Origin: Bradyrhizobium sp. LTSP885
Lineage (GTDB): Bacteria > Pseudomonadota > Alphaproteobacteria > Rhizobiales > Xanthobacteraceae
Length of the DNA stretch: 64,000 bases
Reading direction: 5' to 3'
Assembly: GCF_000938305.1 (NCBI RefSeq)
Contig: NZ_JYMT01000041.1
Span: 78,790 to 142,789, forward strand
Each line of letters opens with the position of its first letter. Within the stretch, counting starts at the first letter, position 1. Below are positions 25,610 to 35,117 of the stretch, piece by piece. Position numbers and translations under genes: made by a program. The notes beneath the pieces are model-generated. The model ran no database searches and was not told where the DNA came from. It saw nothing but the letters and a program-made list of their open reading frames with translations.

Positions 25610-27111
25610 CTTCGTCGCAGCAGCCGTCCGACGCTGCCCACCGCCCTGTCGATCAGGGGCCAGAACAGCAGCGCTATCGCAAGCGTCGTGATCGAGCCGA
25701 CCAGACCGTTCGACCAGAACACCGTCATGTCGCCACCCGATCCAATCATCGACAATCGAAACGCGTCCTCGGCGCGGCTGCCGAGCACCAATGCGAGCGT
25801 GAATGGCGCGAGCGGGATGTCGATCTTCTTGAAGACATAGCCGACGACACCGAAGCCCAGCATCAGCCAGATGTCGAACATCGCATTCTGGATCGCATAG
25901 GCACCGATCGCGCAGGACACCACGATCATCGGCGCAACGGCCGCGAAGGGCACACGCAGGATCGAGGCAAAAATTGGGACGGTGGTCAGCACCAGCACCA
26001 GGCCGACGACGTTGCCAAGATACATCGAAGCGATCAGGCCCCAGACAAAGTCCTTGTGCTCGACGAACAACAGCGGCCCGGGATTGAGGCCCCACACCAT
26101 CAACCCGCCGAGCAGGATCGCCGCGGTACCGGAGCCGGGAATGCCGAGCGCGAGCATTGGCAGCAGCGCGGCGGTGCCCGAGGCATGCGCCGCGGTCTCC
26201 GGCGCGAACACGCCTTCGATACGGCCTTTGCCGAAGCTTTCCGGGTCCTTGGAAAAGCGCTTGGCGAGATTGTAGCCCATGAACGAGGCCGCGATCGCGC
26301 CGCCCGGCGTAATGCCGAGCCAGCAGCCGATGAGGGACGAGCGCAACAGCGTCACCCAGTATTTCGGAAGGTCCTTCCACACCGAGAGCACCACGCGCAG
26401 GCTGATGCCGGCGGCGTGTCCGCGCAGCGCCAGACGTTCTTCCATGGTCAGCAGGATCTCGCTGATGCCGAACAGACCGATCACAGCGACAAGGAAGTTG
26501 ATGCCGCGAAGCAGGTCGGCCGAGCCGAACGTCATGCGAAGCTGGCCCGACACCGTGTCCATGCCGACGCCGGCGAGCAGAAGCCCGAGCGACATCGAGA
26601 TGACAGTCTTGTGCTTGGCTTCACGGCCGAGCCCGACGAATGAGCAGAAGGTCAGGAGATAGACGGCGAAGAATTCCGGCGGACCGAACTTCAGCGCAAA
26701 CGACGAGATCATCGGCGCCAGGAAGGTGATCAGGAGCACAGCGACCAGCGAGCCGATGAAGGACGAGGTGAACGCCGCGGTAAGCGCTTCGGCCGCCCGG
26801 CCCTGTTGCGCCATCGGATAGCCGTCGAAGGTGGTCGCGACCGACCAGGCCTCGCCGGGGATGTTGAACAGGATCGAGGTGATGGCACCGCCGAACAGCG
26901 CACCCCAATAGATGCATGACAGCATCACGATGGCCGAGGTCGGGTCCATCGTGAAGGTCAGAGGCAGCAGGATCGCAACCCCATTCGGTCCGCCTAGCCC
27001 GGGCAGCACGCCGACGAAGATGCCGAGCACGAGGCCGACCATCATCAGCAGCAGAGTTTTCCAGGTCAGCAGGACGGCAAAGCCGTGCAGCAAGAGACCG
27101 AAGGCTTCCAT
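25606..27111 (-). CDS. tctA: Tripartite tricarboxylate transporter large permease, TctA family
   Basis: The 501-residue polytopic protein has the TctA signature: VGVLPGLGGPNGVAILLPLTF, YWGALFGGAITSILFNIPGE, PGGAIAASFMGYNLAKRF, and the second-half repeat ALGIPGSGTAAILLGGLMVWGLNPGP. About 11-12 membrane spans are apparent. It forms the channel of a TTT secondary transporter with TctB and the binding protein TctC, taking up tri- or dicarboxylates or related acids. tctB lies 158 bp upstream with a palindromic element between them. The substrate cannot be read from sequence. Confidence 0.95.
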   Translation of the reverse strand: MEAFGLLLHGFAVLLTWKTLLLMMVGLVLGIFVGVLPGLGGPNGVAILLPLTFTMDPTSAIVMLSCIYWGALFGGAITSILFNIPGEAWSVATTFDGYPMAQQGRAAEALTAAFTSSFIGSLVAVLLITFLAPMISSFALKFGPPEFFAVYLLTFCSFVGLGREAKHKTVISMSLGLLLAGVGMDTVSGQLRMTFGSADLLRGINFLVAVIGLFGISEILLTMEERLALRGHAAGISLRVVLSVWKDLPKYWVTLLRSSLIGCWLGITPGGAIAASFMGYNLAKRFSKDPESFGKGRIEGVFAPETAAHASGTAALLPMLALGIPGSGTAAILLGGLMVWGLNPGPLLFVEHKDFVWGLIASMYLGNVVGLVLVLTTVPIFASILRVPFAAVAPMIVVSCAIGAYAIQNAMFDIWLMLGFGVVGYVFKKIDIPLAPFTLALVLGSRAEDAFRLSMIGSGGDMTVFWSNGLVGSITTLAIALLFWPLIDRAVGSVGRLLRRS

Positions 27112-27130
27112 TACTTGTTCCCAAACATTT

Positions 27131-27249
27131 CGTCATTGCGAGGAGCCAACGGGTCCGGCCTTCGGCCGGCCCGATGACAAGCTCCGCGACGAAGCAATCC
27201 ATTCTTCCTTCGCCGCGGCATGGATTGCTTCGCTTTGCTCGCAATGACG
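27131..27249. repeat. Palindromic REP-like intergenic element
   Basis: Outer arms 27131-27142 and 27238-27249 are perfect inverted repeats (CGTCATTGCGAG). Inner arms 27191-27201 and 27221-27231 are GAAGCAATCCA and its complement, and a small GGCCGG hairpin lies near 27155. Elements with these cores are very common in Bradyrhizobium intergenic DNA. This one separates tctB from tctA inside the same leftward transcription unit. Confidence 0.85.
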
Positions 27250-27269
27250 GGACGGGTCATGCCGATCGC

Positions 27270-27812
27270 TCAGTAGCCGAACGCCGCTTCGAGCGGGCCC
27301 TTCGGCATGATGACGTCGAACGCGATGTCGAAGGTCACGAACATCACGGCGGTGAAGATGAAGGCGGTCGAGAGCGACTTCCACAGCGCGATCTTGCCGA
27401 CCAGCCGCATGAAGCCTGCGATCAGGAGAAAGCTCGCGACATACAGCCCGAGGAACTGCGTGGCGAGGCAGAACAGGAATGTCGGCACGAACACGGCCAT
27501 CACCCGGCGAAGCTGGGCGCGGGTGACAAAGGTTTCAGCGGCTTCGCGGCGCGAGACAAATGCGACGCCGAGACCGTAGAGGCTGGCGGCGCCGAGGATG
27601 ACCGAGAGATAGAACGGAAAATAGCCCGCTTGCGGTCCGGTCGAGTCCCATGACGCGCCGGCGCGCCAATTGTCCCATCCGAGCAATATCGCGAGCGCAA
27701 GCAGCAGCAGCGACACGACGACGTCGACAACGCCGGTACTGACGACCGCAGGCGAGTTGGCCTCGGGCGCGGTCGGATCGTCGACGACGATTTCAATATC
27801 AGTCTTGGACAT
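27270..27812 (-). CDS. tctB: Tripartite tricarboxylate transporter small permease, TctB family
   Basis: The 180-residue product has four hydrophobic segments: VVDVVVSLLLLALAILLGW, AGYFPFYLSVILGAASLYGLGV, a third near AVFVPTFLFCLATQFLG, and a C-terminal FIFTAVMFVTFDIAFDVIM. The stretch GPQAGYFPFYLSVIL is typical of TctB (DUF1468). It partners TctA. The upstream neighbour is mtnA with a 74-bp gap, all on the minus strand. Confidence 0.9.
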   Translation of the reverse strand: MSKTDIEIVVDDPTAPEANSPAVVSTGVVDVVVSLLLLALAILLGWDNWRAGASWDSTGPQAGYFPFYLSVILGAASLYGLGVAFVSRREAAETFVTRAQLRRVMAVFVPTFLFCLATQFLGLYVASFLLIAGFMRLVGKIALWKSLSTAFIFTAVMFVTFDIAFDVIMPKGPLEAAFGY

Positions 27813-27886
27813 AGATCGGAAGAATCCGCGCTAGCGAGGGCGAGGACTTGGATAGCGTGCCGATACAATCGACGTCAATGCAGCCT

Positions 27887-28990
27887 TCAGCCGGCGGCAG
27901 AGCGTTCGGGAAACGCACTCGCAAGTGCAGCACGGTCCGCCCTGAGCACACCGCGCTCGGTGATCAATCCGGTCACCAGCCGCGCAGGCGTCACGTCAAA
28001 GCCGAAATTGGCGACCGGCGAACCGTCCGGGACCACGCGCACGGTCTCGATCCGTCCATCCGCGGTGCGCCCGGTGAGATGCGTCACTTCGCTCGCCGCG
28101 CGCTGCTCGATCGGAATCTGCCTGATGCCATCATCGATACTAAAGTCGATGGTCGGCGACGGCAGCGCAACATAGAACGGCACGCCATTGTCGTGCGCGG
28201 CGAGCGCTTTCAGATAGGTCCCGATCTTGTTGCAGACGTCACCATTGGCCGCGACCCGATCGGTCCCGACGATGGCCAGATCGACCATGCGATGCTGCAT
28301 CAGATGACCTCCGGTGTTGTCCGGGATCACCGTATGCGGCACGCCGTGATGACCGAGTTCCCACGCGGTGAGCGAGGCGCCCTGATTGCGCGGACGCGTC
28401 TCGTCGACCCAGACGTGAACCGGAATGCCACGATCATGCGCCTGGTAGATCGGTGATGTCGCCGTTCCCCAATCCACGGTTGCAAGCCAGCCGGCATTGC
28501 AATGCGTCAGGAGGTTGACCCGTTCACCCGGCTTCTTCGTCGCTGATATCGCCTCGATCAGGCCGAGGCCGTGGCGGCCAATGTCTCTGTTGATCTCCAC
28601 ATCTTCGTCGGCGATCTCACGTGCGCGGGCGTAAGCCGCCTCCGCGCGCGCCGCGGCCGGAAGCGGCGCAAGCGCGTGCTGCATCTCGTCGAGCGCCCAT
28701 TTCAGGTTGATCGCCGTCGGCCGGGTCGCGATCAGCATCTTGCCCGCGCGCTCGAGTGCCGCGTCGGAGGCATCGTCATGCATCGCGAGCGCCATGCCGT
28801 AGGCGGCGGTGGCGCCGATCAGCGGCGCGCCGCGGACCAGCATCGAGCGGATCGCCTCGCCGGCCTCGTCAGCAGTCGTGATCCTGGTGACGATGAACTC
28901 GTGCGGCAGCCGCCGCTGATCGATCGCGCCGACCGACCAGCCATCGGGCTCGAGCCAGATGCTGCGAAAATGCTGTCCGTCGACCTTCAC
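27887..28990 (-). CDS. mtnA: S-methyl-5-thioribose-1-phosphate isomerase
   Basis: MtnA converts methylthioribose-1-phosphate to methylthioribulose-1-phosphate in methylthioadenosine salvage. The 367-residue product is full length and resembles eIF2B-family isomerases. Motifs: MLVRGAPLIGATAAYGMALA, the catalytic Cys in LTHCNAGWLAT, and the Asp in IVGTDRVAANGDVCNKIGTY. Its ATG overlaps the mtnP TGA by 4 bp (28987-28990), so mtnP and mtnA are translationally coupled. tctB follows downstream. Confidence 0.96.
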   Translation of the reverse strand: MKVDGQHFRSIWLEPDGWSVGAIDQRRLPHEFIVTRITTADEAGEAIRSMLVRGAPLIGATAAYGMALAMHDDASDAALERAGKMLIATRPTAINLKWALDEMQHALAPLPAAARAEAAYARAREIADEDVEINRDIGRHGLGLIEAISATKKPGERVNLLTHCNAGWLATVDWGTATSPIYQAHDRGIPVHVWVDETRPRNQGASLTAWELGHHGVPHTVIPDNTGGHLMQHRMVDLAIVGTDRVAANGDVCNKIGTYLKALAAHDNGVPFYVALPSPTIDFSIDDGIRQIPIEQRAASEVTHLTGRTADGRIETVRVVPDGSPVANFGFDVTPARLVTGLITERGVLRADRAALASAFPERSAAG

Positions 28991-29862
28991 GACCGCAACA
29001 CCCGTCCGGCGACGGCATCGAGCTTCCCGAGAAGCTCCGGATCACGGGCCTCGGGCGCCGTGATCAGCGCGGTATCCAGTGCGCGGTCGGAGCCGATCGG
29101 ACACGGCTCGTGCTGGCGCGGGAGATCCTGCGCCAGACGTGCAACCAGCGTCTTTGCCTTCTCGGCATTCGAGCTCAGTACACGGATGATATCCTGCACC
29201 GTCACCGCATCGTGGGCTGGGTGCCAGCAATCGAAATCGGTGACCATCGCCACACTGGCGTAACAGATTTCGGCCTCACGGGCGAGCTTGGCTTCCGGCA
29301 TGTTGGTCATGCCGATCACCGAATAGCCCTGCGCCTTGTAGGTCAGGCTTTCCGCCAGCGAAGAGAACTGCGGCCCCTCCATGCAGAGATAGGTGCCGCC
29401 GCGCGCGAAATTGATGGCCTCGGCTTCGGCTGCAGCCCCCAGATGCGCTGCGAGAAGCGGCGATACCGGATGCGCCATCGAGACGTGCGCGACGCAACCT
29501 TTTCCGAAGAACGAGCTCTCGCGCTTGTGGGTGCGGTCGACGAACTGGTCGACCAGCACGAAGGTGCCCGGCGGCAACTCTTCCTTGAATGAGCCGCAAG
29601 CGGACAGCGCGACCAGGTCCGTGACCCCTGCCCGCTTCAAGACGTCGATATTGGCGCGGTAGTTGATGTCGGACGGCGACAAGGCATGCCCTTTGCCGTG
29701 CCGCGGCAGGAACACGATCGGCAATCCCGCCATCTCGCCACGCCGCAGCGCCGCCGACGGCTCGCCCCACGGGCTCAGAATCGTCTCCTCGCGGACGTCT
29801 TCCAGACCCGGCAGGTCGTAAATTCCGGATCCGCCGATGATCCCGAGAACGGCTTTGGTCAT
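28987..29862 (-). CDS. mtnP: S-methyl-5'-thioadenosine phosphorylase
   Basis: MtnP splits methylthioadenosine with phosphate into adenine and methylthioribose-1-phosphate, the substrate of the adjacent mtnA product. The 291-residue product has LGIIGGSGIYDLPGLE, the phosphate/ribose site FLPRHGKGHALSPSDINYRANI, TYLCMEGPQFSSLAES, and MVTDFDCWH, whose Asp is characteristic of methylthioadenosine rather than guanosine/inosine phosphorylases. The ATG at 29862 has AGGAG 6-7 bases upstream; the frame runs 17 codons further without support. The upstream gap to tctC is 148 bp, so a separate promoter is possible. Confidence 0.95.
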   Translation of the reverse strand: MTKAVLGIIGGSGIYDLPGLEDVREETILSPWGEPSAALRRGEMAGLPIVFLPRHGKGHALSPSDINYRANIDVLKRAGVTDLVALSACGSFKEELPPGTFVLVDQFVDRTHKRESSFFGKGCVAHVSMAHPVSPLLAAHLGAAAEAEAINFARGGTYLCMEGPQFSSLAESLTYKAQGYSVIGMTNMPEAKLAREAEICYASVAMVTDFDCWHPAHDAVTVQDIIRVLSSNAEKAKTLVARLAQDLPRQHEPCPIGSDRALDTALITAPEARDPELLGKLDAVAGRVLRS

Positions 29863-30010
29863 GATCGCTCCTCTCGGTCGTGCGGCGGCGATAGCCGATT
29901 GGGCACCCCGCACGCTCGACCATAATGCGGCGCAATAATCACCGCGTGTCGGCGAGTTGCAAGGCCATTCCGCGCTGAAGGTAAAGCGATTGCCGCCATG
30001 GCGGGGCCGG

Positions 30011-30997
30011 CTATTTTGCGACGAATCCCGCTTCGTTCATCAGCGTCGCGTTAAGCTTGTCGTCGTCCTCGAGGAACTCCAGCATGTCCTTGCCGGTGAG
30101 GAAGATCGGCTTCAACGCCTGCTTTTCCATGTAATCCTTGTACTCGGGCGTCTGCGTCACTTTCTGGAACAGGTCGGCATAGAACGCCTGCTGCTCGGGG
30201 GTGACCTTGCCGGGCAGGAACATCGCGCGCAGCATCAAATACTGCACGTCGAGCCCCTCTTCCTTGCAGGTCGGGATATCGTTCCAGGACTGCGTCTCGG
30301 TGACCTTGGTCTTGTAGGCGATGCGCTCCTTGTCGAACACGCAAAGCGCGCGGACCTGGCCGGCACGCCAGACCTCCAGGTTTTCGCTGGGGTTGTTGAC
30401 GTTGGACTCCGTGTGGCCGCCGACCAGCTGGGTCGCAGCCTCGCCGCCGGACTTGTACGGCAGATAGGAGAATTTCGCGCCGGTCTTCTGTTCGACGAAA
30501 ACGGTCAACACGTGGTCCTCGCGCTTGGACCCGGTGCCACCCATCTTGAACGGCGCGCTGGCGGCCTTCGCCGCCGCGATGAAGTCCTTCACCGTCTTGG
30601 GGCCCGACGCATTGTCCCAAAGCACGAACTGGTCGAGCGCGATCACCGACACCGGCGTAAGCTCGTGCCAGTCGAACGGAATCTTGGCCGACAGTGGCAG
30701 CATGTAGATCAACGAATAGGCGATCAGCACCTTGTTGGGATCACCCTCGCTGGACTTCATGTACATCAGCGCTTCCGCACCCGACGCGCCGCCCTTCAGC
30801 GAGACCACGATCGGTTGCTTCATCAGATTGTTCTTCTGGATCGCCGCCTGCATCATGCGCGCCATCTGGTCGGACGCGCCGCCCGCGCCGGCCGCGACCA
30901 CGATCTCGACCGGCTTGCTCGGCTCCCAGGCGGCGAAGGCCGGCGTGCTGAGCAGCATCGCGGCAATGGCCGCCGTGGTTTTCACAATCTGTCCCAC
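30011..30997 (-). CDS. tctC: Tripartite tricarboxylate transporter substrate-binding protein, Bug/TctC family
   Basis: The 328-residue periplasmic protein has a signal peptide (MGQIVKTTAAIAAMLLSTPAFA) followed by WEPSKPVEIVVAAGAGGASDQMARMMQ, the Bug-family N-lobe loop. Further landmarks: NVNNPSENLEVWRAGQVRALCVF and the C-terminal helix region. Bug proteins capture carboxylic acids or other anions for TctAB. On the minus strand it leads the series tctC-mtnP-mtnA-tctB-tctA; the permeases are separated from it by the two salvage genes. Confidence 0.92.
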   Translation of the reverse strand: MGQIVKTTAAIAAMLLSTPAFAAWEPSKPVEIVVAAGAGGASDQMARMMQAAIQKNNLMKQPIVVSLKGGASGAEALMYMKSSEGDPNKVLIAYSLIYMLPLSAKIPFDWHELTPVSVIALDQFVLWDNASGPKTVKDFIAAAKAASAPFKMGGTGSKREDHVLTVFVEQKTGAKFSYLPYKSGGEAATQLVGGHTESNVNNPSENLEVWRAGQVRALCVFDKERIAYKTKVTETQSWNDIPTCKEEGLDVQYLMLRAMFLPGKVTPEQQAFYADLFQKVTQTPEYKDYMEKQALKPIFLTGKDMLEFLEDDDKLNATLMNEAGFVAK

Positions 30998-31148
30998 GTG
31001 TTTCTTCCCTATCTATTTGTTCGGGTTGATGAAACCCGCAAGAATGGCCGGTTGCCGTCATTGTGCGGATAATGCCGGTGAGTTCAAGCTGCGAACTACC
31101 GCATCGCGCATGACTTTGGAATGAGGTTGATGCGCAAGTTCCGGAATC

Positions 31149-31179
31149 AAAAAAGCGCGGGCTCACAGGAAGCCCGCGC
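31149..31179 (-). terminator. Rho-independent terminator for the VCBS/RTX gene
   Basis: A perfect 9-bp GC-rich stem (31155-31163 with 31171-31179) and 7-base loop are followed on the minus strand by six T residues (31149-31154). It starts 27 bp beyond the stop codon of the gene ending at 31206. This is a textbook intrinsic terminator. Confidence 0.92.
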
Positions 31180-31205
31180 CTCGATGTCGGCTCAATCGCG
31201 TCCGG

Positions 31206-34200
31206 TTACACGACCAGGATGTCGTGCGGATGGAGGACCACGCCCGCCTGCACGCTCGCCACCGCGATCGCGGAGGCCTGCGTTCCATCAGCACTGAAAT
31301 AGAGCGTCTGGTTGGCGGTATCGAAGTGCAGCTCGGCACCGGAACCGGAGAACAGATTGTCAGCGGAGGTCTCGAAGGTCGACGTCACATCCATATTGGC
31401 GCTGAGGCCGCCGCCAAATCCGCTGGCGGAAATGGCGATTCGATCGTGCTCGGTGGTGTTGTTGAAGTCGGTGATCACGCCCGGCCCGTCCGTCGAATGC
31501 AGGAACGCGAAGGTATCGTTGCCGCTGCCGCCGGTCATGACATGGCTGCCGGCATTGCCGATCAGGATATCGTTGCCGGCGCCGCCGTTCAGCGTTTCGT
31601 TGCCGTTGGTCGCGATCAGGATGTCGTCTCCGCTGGTGCCGGTGAGCGCCGTCGCCGAAGCGGCATTGTTGGTGACGTTTGCAGTGGCTGAATTGCTGGT
31701 CGCATGACCGTCCGATGACGTATAGGTGAACGAGCCGCCAGGCGTAGAATCATCGGTGAAAAAAACGTCAGCCCCGCTCAGCGTGGCGCTTCCGCCCGAA
31801 CTCGAACCGACACCGTTGACGAAGAGATGGTCGGTCGTATCGGGATCGGTGTTGTTGGCCGCAATTGCCCATCCCGGAATATCGACGGTGCCGTTGGCAT
31901 CGACATCGGTGACGATGTTCTCGCCGACCGCAGTCGGCGCATCGTTGGTGCCGTTGATGGTGACGGTCACGTCCTGCATCGTCGAGCCGCCATGATTGTC
32001 GGCCACGGACACCAGGTAATCCTGGGTCAGGGACTGGCCCTGCGCCAGGAACTGGATGTCCGCATTGTTGACCGTGAAGTGCCAGGCGACCGATCCGCTG
32101 CCCGACGCCTCCGTGACCGGATCAAGCGAGAACGTGCCGACATAGCCGCTCGTCACCGGCGCGAAACTGGCGGTATGGATGTCGCCCGTTTCGGCGTCGG
32201 AAAACGAAATCGCGCCGGAGGTCTGTTCGGTCGGCGGTCCCGACGCCGCGGCGACGCTGACGGAATCGAGGATCATGCCGTCGGAATCGTCGGTGTAGGT
32301 GAATTGCAACGGCGTGGCCGAGGCCGCCCCATCGCCGACGACGTCGAATGCATAGTGATTGACGCCGGCGGGCACGTTGCTGAGCGACAGCAGGGACAGG
32401 CCATCCCAGGTCACCGAGAGCGGGCTGTCGACGCTCTCCGGATCGCCGATGACGTCGAAGCTGATGAAATAGTGCTGGCCCGGCGTCGTCGCGATGTCCT
32501 GCGACAGCGTTTCGGGAACGTTGGTCGGCGCGAGTTGCACCGAGTAGTGCCCAAAACTGCCCCCGAACTCGTACTGCTGGACCTGGATATGCGAGCCGCT
32601 GGTGGTCCAGCCGGTGAGATCGCCGGTTTCGAAATCGCCGTTGATAATGGCCGGCGGACCCGCATCCTCCGTCACGGCGCCACTGGCGCTTGCCGCGGTG
32701 ACGATCGGATTGTCGTTGGCACCCGATATGTTGAAGGTCAGCGTGGTCGTGGCCTGATGACCCTCGCCGTCATCGACCGTGTAGGTGAATTGATCGGTGA
32801 CATGGTCACCTGCCTGCAGGGCGTCGACCGACGCGTTTGCCACGTATGAGTAGACGCCGTCAGGACCGAGGATAAGCGAGCCACAGGTGCCGGCGACCGC
32901 TATGCCGACATTGGCCGCGCTGCCGTTGACCTCCGCGATCGTCCGTGGCGTGCTCGAATCAACCGGGTGCGAGACATCGGAAATCTGGCCGCTGGCAATC
33001 GTATTGCCAGCGTCGGTGCCGGCCGTGTCTGTCGCGTCGACCGCCACCGGCGTCACCGACAATGGATCCGCCGCACCGTCGATCGTGACCGTGACGGTCT
33101 GGGTCGAACTGGTCGACCCGTCGGCGACCGTGACATCGTAGCTCACGGTCAATGTCTCGCCGGTGCTCAGGAAATCCAGGTCGCGGTCCGGAATGCTGAA
33201 GGTCCAGTCGAGTGACCCCGTGCCCGAGCCGGTTGAATCGTGCAGCGTGGTGGCCAACGCCGTCTGCAGGTCGGCGAAAGTATCGGCCGGCAGGAAGCTT
33301 GGATTGGCGGACCAGGAGGCGGAATCAAATGCGACACTGACCGAGTGGACGTCCGACAGGTCGGCGTCGGTGAAATTCAGGGTTGCCGGGCTTGTCATGT
33401 CGGGCACGCTTGAATTGGTCACCCCCGGCTGCTCGGCGAGCGACGCATGCTCCGGTGCGCTCGCCATCGTCACGGGGTCGTTGGCGCCGGTGATGACCAC
33501 CGAGACCGTCTGGGTCGAGCTGGTCGAGGCATCACTGACCTTGACGTTGTAGTTGACGGTCAGCGTTTCGCCGGCGGCAAGATAGTCGAGGTCGCGGTCG
33601 GGAATCGCGAAATTCCAGTCGATGCTGCCGTTACCGCTGCCGGTGGAATCGTGCAAAGCCGTCGTCAAGGCGGTGGCAAGATCCGCCTGCGTCGCAGCCG
33701 GAACGGTTCCCCCCGACGTCGAGGCCAGCGTCACTGCGACCGTATGTGTGTCGTTGGTGTCGGGGTCGGTGAAGGCGAGCGTCCCGGCCGGCACGGTCGG
33801 CGTCGTGTCAGGGGTCGCGGAACCGGTGGTGTTCGCGAGCTCGGACACTGTGGACGATTCCGCCGCGCTGGTGATCACCACGGGATGGTTGGTGCCGAGA
33901 ATCGTCACGGTGACGTTCTGCGTGTCGGTTGCCCCGGACGGGTCCATGACGGTGACGTGATAGACCAAAGTCAGCGTTTCGCCGCCGCTGAGGAAATTGG
34001 TCTCACCATTCGGCAGCGCGAAACTCCAGGAGATATCTCCGAGAAGGTGGCCCGTCGAATCCGGGCTGAGCGCGGTCCCGAACGCTGCCAGCAACGCAGC
34101 GTTGTCGAGCGGGATCGAGCCGCCTCCCGAACGGGCGGCGGACACCGTGGTCGAGACCGTATGGGTGTCCGAGAGGTCGACATCGCCGAACACGAGATCG

Positions 34201-35117
34201 CCATGGGACGTCAGATTGCCTGCGGGACTGACGTTTTGGCCCTCGACCAGATGGGCGGATTCCGCGGGCGACAGGAACACCGGCTTGTCGTTGGTGCCGA
34301 CGACCGTCACCGTGACGGTCTGCGTCGAGATCCCGCCAGCATGATCGTCGAGCTGGACGGTGTAGGTGATGTTGAGATGCTCGCCAGCCGCGAGGTAGTC
34401 AAAGGCCAGGTCCGGCGCCGAGAACGTGGTGTTGATCGTGCCGGCGCTGGAGCCTGAATTCTTGATGACGTTGTCGACGTTGTAAAACGACATCAATTCG
34501 CCGGTCCCGAGCGAGCCCGGCAGCAGGCCGGACGTATTGCCGGAGGCGCTGGCTGCGATGACGGTCGCGGTTTGACCCGTGTTGGTGAGGTCATCGTCGG
34601 TGAAGTTCAGCGCGACGTGAACGGTATCGGGCGAGAGCGACAGCGTCTGGTTGGCCTGCTCGGTGACGGTCGCAACCGTCGACATGTTGATGACCGGCTT
34701 GTCGTCGGTGCCGGTGACAGTGACCTTGACCGTCTGGATCGTCGAGCCGCCGTGATTGTCCGAGACCGTGATGTCGTAGGTCAGAACCAGGGTCTGGTTC
34801 TTGGACAGGAAATCAAAATCGTCGTCGGCGTCGCTGAACGACCATTTCAGGGAGCCCGAGCCGCTGTGATCGCTGGTGATCTGGGACGTCATCGCGGCCT
34901 GGAAATGCGTCAGCGAAGCTGCCGGGATGATCGAGCCGCTTGAAAGCACTGCCGAATGAAGGGTGGCCGCGGTTGTGTGAGTGTCGCCGTGGTCGGCATC
35001 GGTGAAATTCATCGTGCCGGACAATTGATGCAGCGCGGTGGAATCGGTGGTGTTGGCGAATTCCGTAAAGCTGCCGGACGCGGACGAGGACGTAAAAACC
35101 GGAATATGATTGGTCAT
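31206..35117 (-). CDS. Large VCBS-repeat/RTX exoprotein with carbohydrate-binding-like module
   Basis: The 1303-residue product starts at ATG 35117 and has no Sec signal. About seven VCBS/cadherin-like repeats of roughly 110 residues (about 5-810) share VTGTDDKP/VVGTNDKP joints, FTDADxxDxHT and GSGSLKW/GTGSLDWTF motifs. A galactose-binding-like module (about 822-957: IINGDFETGDLTGW ... DSDGMILDSVSV) and another VCBS unit follow. Near 1156-1200 come RTX nonapeptides (GTSGDDILIA, GGAGNDILIG, GGSGNDTFAF), and the last 70 residues are typical of a C-terminal type I signal. It is a probable adhesin or matrix protein; no exporter gene lies nearby. Confidence 0.88.
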   Translation of the reverse strand: MTNHIPVFTSSSASGSFTEFANTTDSTALHQLSGTMNFTDADHGDTHTTAATLHSAVLSSGSIIPAASLTHFQAAMTSQITSDHSGSGSLKWSFSDADDDFDFLSKNQTLVLTYDITVSDNHGGSTIQTVKVTVTGTDDKPVINMSTVATVTEQANQTLSLSPDTVHVALNFTDDDLTNTGQTATVIAASASGNTSGLLPGSLGTGELMSFYNVDNVIKNSGSSAGTINTTFSAPDLAFDYLAAGEHLNITYTVQLDDHAGGISTQTVTVTVVGTNDKPVFLSPAESAHLVEGQNVSPAGNLTSHGDLVFGDVDLSDTHTVSTTVSAARSGGGSIPLDNAALLAAFGTALSPDSTGHLLGDISWSFALPNGETNFLSGGETLTLVYHVTVMDPSGATDTQNVTVTILGTNHPVVITSAAESSTVSELANTTGSATPDTTPTVPAGTLAFTDPDTNDTHTVAVTLASTSGGTVPAATQADLATALTTALHDSTGSGNGSIDWNFAIPDRDLDYLAAGETLTVNYNVKVSDASTSSTQTVSVVITGANDPVTMASAPEHASLAEQPGVTNSSVPDMTSPATLNFTDADLSDVHSVSVAFDSASWSANPSFLPADTFADLQTALATTLHDSTGSGTGSLDWTFSIPDRDLDFLSTGETLTVSYDVTVADGSTSSTQTVTVTIDGAADPLSVTPVAVDATDTAGTDAGNTIASGQISDVSHPVDSSTPRTIAEVNGSAANVGIAVAGTCGSLILGPDGVYSYVANASVDALQAGDHVTDQFTYTVDDGEGHQATTTLTFNISGANDNPIVTAASASGAVTEDAGPPAIINGDFETGDLTGWTTSGSHIQVQQYEFGGSFGHYSVQLAPTNVPETLSQDIATTPGQHYFISFDVIGDPESVDSPLSVTWDGLSLLSLSNVPAGVNHYAFDVVGDGAASATPLQFTYTDDSDGMILDSVSVAAASGPPTEQTSGAISFSDAETGDIHTASFAPVTSGYVGTFSLDPVTEASGSGSVAWHFTVNNADIQFLAQGQSLTQDYLVSVADNHGGSTMQDVTVTINGTNDAPTAVGENIVTDVDANGTVDIPGWAIAANNTDPDTTDHLFVNGVGSSSGGSATLSGADVFFTDDSTPGGSFTYTSSDGHATSNSATANVTNNAASATALTGTSGDDILIATNGNETLNGGAGNDILIGNAGSHVMTGGSGNDTFAFLHSTDGPGVITDFNNTTEHDRIAISASGFGGGLSANMDVTSTFETSADNLFSGSGAELHFDTANQTLYFSADGTQASAIAVASVQAGVVLHPHDILVV

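Noticed and set aside
26056..26643. Plus-strand reading frame of 195 codons opposite tctA
   Set aside because: It is antisense to a clear permease gene and lacks hydrophobic or domain features.
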